Notes under the pieces: generated by a model
Databases searched by the model: none
Told to the model about the DNA's origin: nothing
What the model saw: only the letters and a program-made list of their open reading frames with translations
Made by a program: the position numbers and the translations under genes
NCBI RefSeq assembly: GCF_900113575.1
Contig: NZ_FOPV01000004.1
Span: 124,001-188,000 of the forward strand
Length of the DNA: 64,000 bases
Origin: Nitrosospira sp. Nsp14
GTDB lineage: Bacteria > Pseudomonadota > Gammaproteobacteria > Burkholderiales > Nitrosomonadaceae
Direction: 5' to 3'
In this document: positions 63,318 through 64,000 of the stretch, in pieces
How positions within the stretch are numbered: the first letter of the stretch is position 1
How the letters are laid out: every line of letters begins with the position of its first letter

Positions 63318-64000
63318 GCTCAATTATAAACAATTACACTATTTCTGGGCGGTAGCGAAGGCTGGAAGCATCGTCCGCGCGAGCGAGCGGCTGAATCTCA
63401 CGCCACAAACCCTGAGTGGACAAATTTCCTTACTGGAAGATGCGCTAGATGTCGCGCTGTTTTTAAGGGTTGGACGCCGACTCGAATTGACCGAAACCGG
63501 CCGGCTTGCACTTACCTATGCCGATGAGGTCTTCCAGATCGGCAGCGAACTGGAAGAAGCCTTGCGCAGCCGTCCCGAGAATGTGTCCATTCAATTTCGT
63601 GTAGGGGTGGACGATGCGGTCCCCAAGTCCATCGCCTACCGGCTTTTAAGCCCCGCCACCTCGCTCACCGAGCCGATTCGACTCGTCTGCCGGGAAGACA
63701 AGCTTGTGCGTCTGACAGTGGAACTGGCGATCCAGCGTCTGGATATGGTCCTTGCGGACCGACCGATGCCCGCGGGGACGAATGTGAAAGGCTACAGTCA
63801 TAAACTCGGAGAGTGCGGCATAACCTTTTTTGCCGAACCTAGGCTCGCGGCGCAGCTGAAGCAACCTTGGCCGCAAGTCCTCGACACGGCACCCTTGCTG
63901 ATTCCCGGCAAGGAGGCTGCGGTGCGAGGACCGTTAATGCGTTGGTTGGATCTCCGGCAGCTTCGGCCCCGGATCGCGGGGGAGTTTGACGATAGCGCTT
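63318..64000 (+). CDS. nhaR: NhaR-like LysR-family transcription regulator, partial at the window end
   Basis: An open frame from GTG 63318 runs off the right edge, giving 227 residues without a stop. It begins VLNYKQLHYFWAVAKAGSIV, then RASERLNLTPQTLSGQISLL, which is the NhaR-type helix-turn-helix (in many NhaR proteins the second helix reads TPQTISGQI). The effector part shows RVGVDDAVPKSIAYRLL and TFFAEPRLAAQL, as in NhaR, the sodium-responsive activator of nhaA. It is divergent from a metal efflux operon. The true target may be that operon or a gene beyond the window. Confidence 0.85.

Overview
The window looks like chromosomal DNA of a Gram-negative betaproteobacterium, most probably of the Nitrosomonadales (Nitrosospira-like). 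This rests on protein character and gene order, not on any search: SlmA, BioC/BioH-type biotin synthesis, a QseE/QseG/QseF-type signalling operon, the yibN-grxC-secB-gpsA order and an assimilatory APS reductase pathway. About 60 protein genes are well supported. I found no rRNA, tRNA, CRISPR array, transposase or phage block.

Layout. (1) 1-6.4 kb, stress and accessory genes on the minus strand: the start of a ligase-associated exonuclease, an exported PEBP/YbhB protein, two Hsp20 chaperones, a two-CBS protein, a DUF2934-like protein, an exported Kazal-domain protein, an erythromycin-esterase-like enzyme and an alpha/beta hydrolase. (2) 6.8-8.3 kb: a LodA-type CTQ oxidase with no LodB partner nearby. 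(3) 8.5-12 kb: a kinase / lipoprotein / sigma-54 regulator operon of QseEGF type. (4) 12.2-16.5 kb: a small Cys-rich exported protein, an ArsC-like protein, a CPA2 antiporter and alanine dehydrogenase. (5) 17.2-18.5 kb: an RTX protein, convergent with the pntAA-pntAB-pntB transhydrogenase operon, whose pntB appears frameshifted near its end. (6) 21.6-25.2 kb: an 1181-residue flavo-iron-sulfur protein that joins GltD-like and PyrK/NfnA-like modules. (7) 25.4-32 kb: assimilatory sulfate reduction (cysI-cysH-cysD-cysN) with a divergent cysB-like regulator. (8) 32-35.2 kb: mutL and a RoxA/YcfD-like cupin hydroxylase. (9) 35.5-37.1 kb: a tandem array of four small lipoproteins, three followed by their own terminators. 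(10) 37.3-41.5 kb: an MBL hydrolase, a REC-PAS-GGDEF-EAL protein and a holin-like membrane protein. (11) 41.5-46.2 kb: bioB-bioF-bioH-bioC-bioD. (12) 46.3-55.2 kb: comF, trmL, the rhodanese-grxC-secB-SH3-gpsA cluster, and the opposing gpmA, envC, ctpA and moeB. (13) 55.4-57.1 kb: slmA and argB. (14) 57.2-63.1 kb: a CzcCBA/CusCBA-type metal efflux operon, divergent from an nhaR-like regulator cut by the window end.

How the genes fit together. The cys genes form a route from sulfate to sulfide through APS, without CysC or a CysJ flavoprotein here. The pnt operon and the 1181-residue flavoprotein both handle NAD(P)H and lie side by side. The bio operon covers pimeloyl-ACP formation and the later biotin steps except BioA.

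Most interesting for follow-up: the pntB frameshift, the fused flavoprotein, the orphan LodA-like oxidase, the lipoprotein array, the Cys-less rhodanese, the internal duplications in the RTX and EAL proteins, and the CTAAC repeats in the cys control region.
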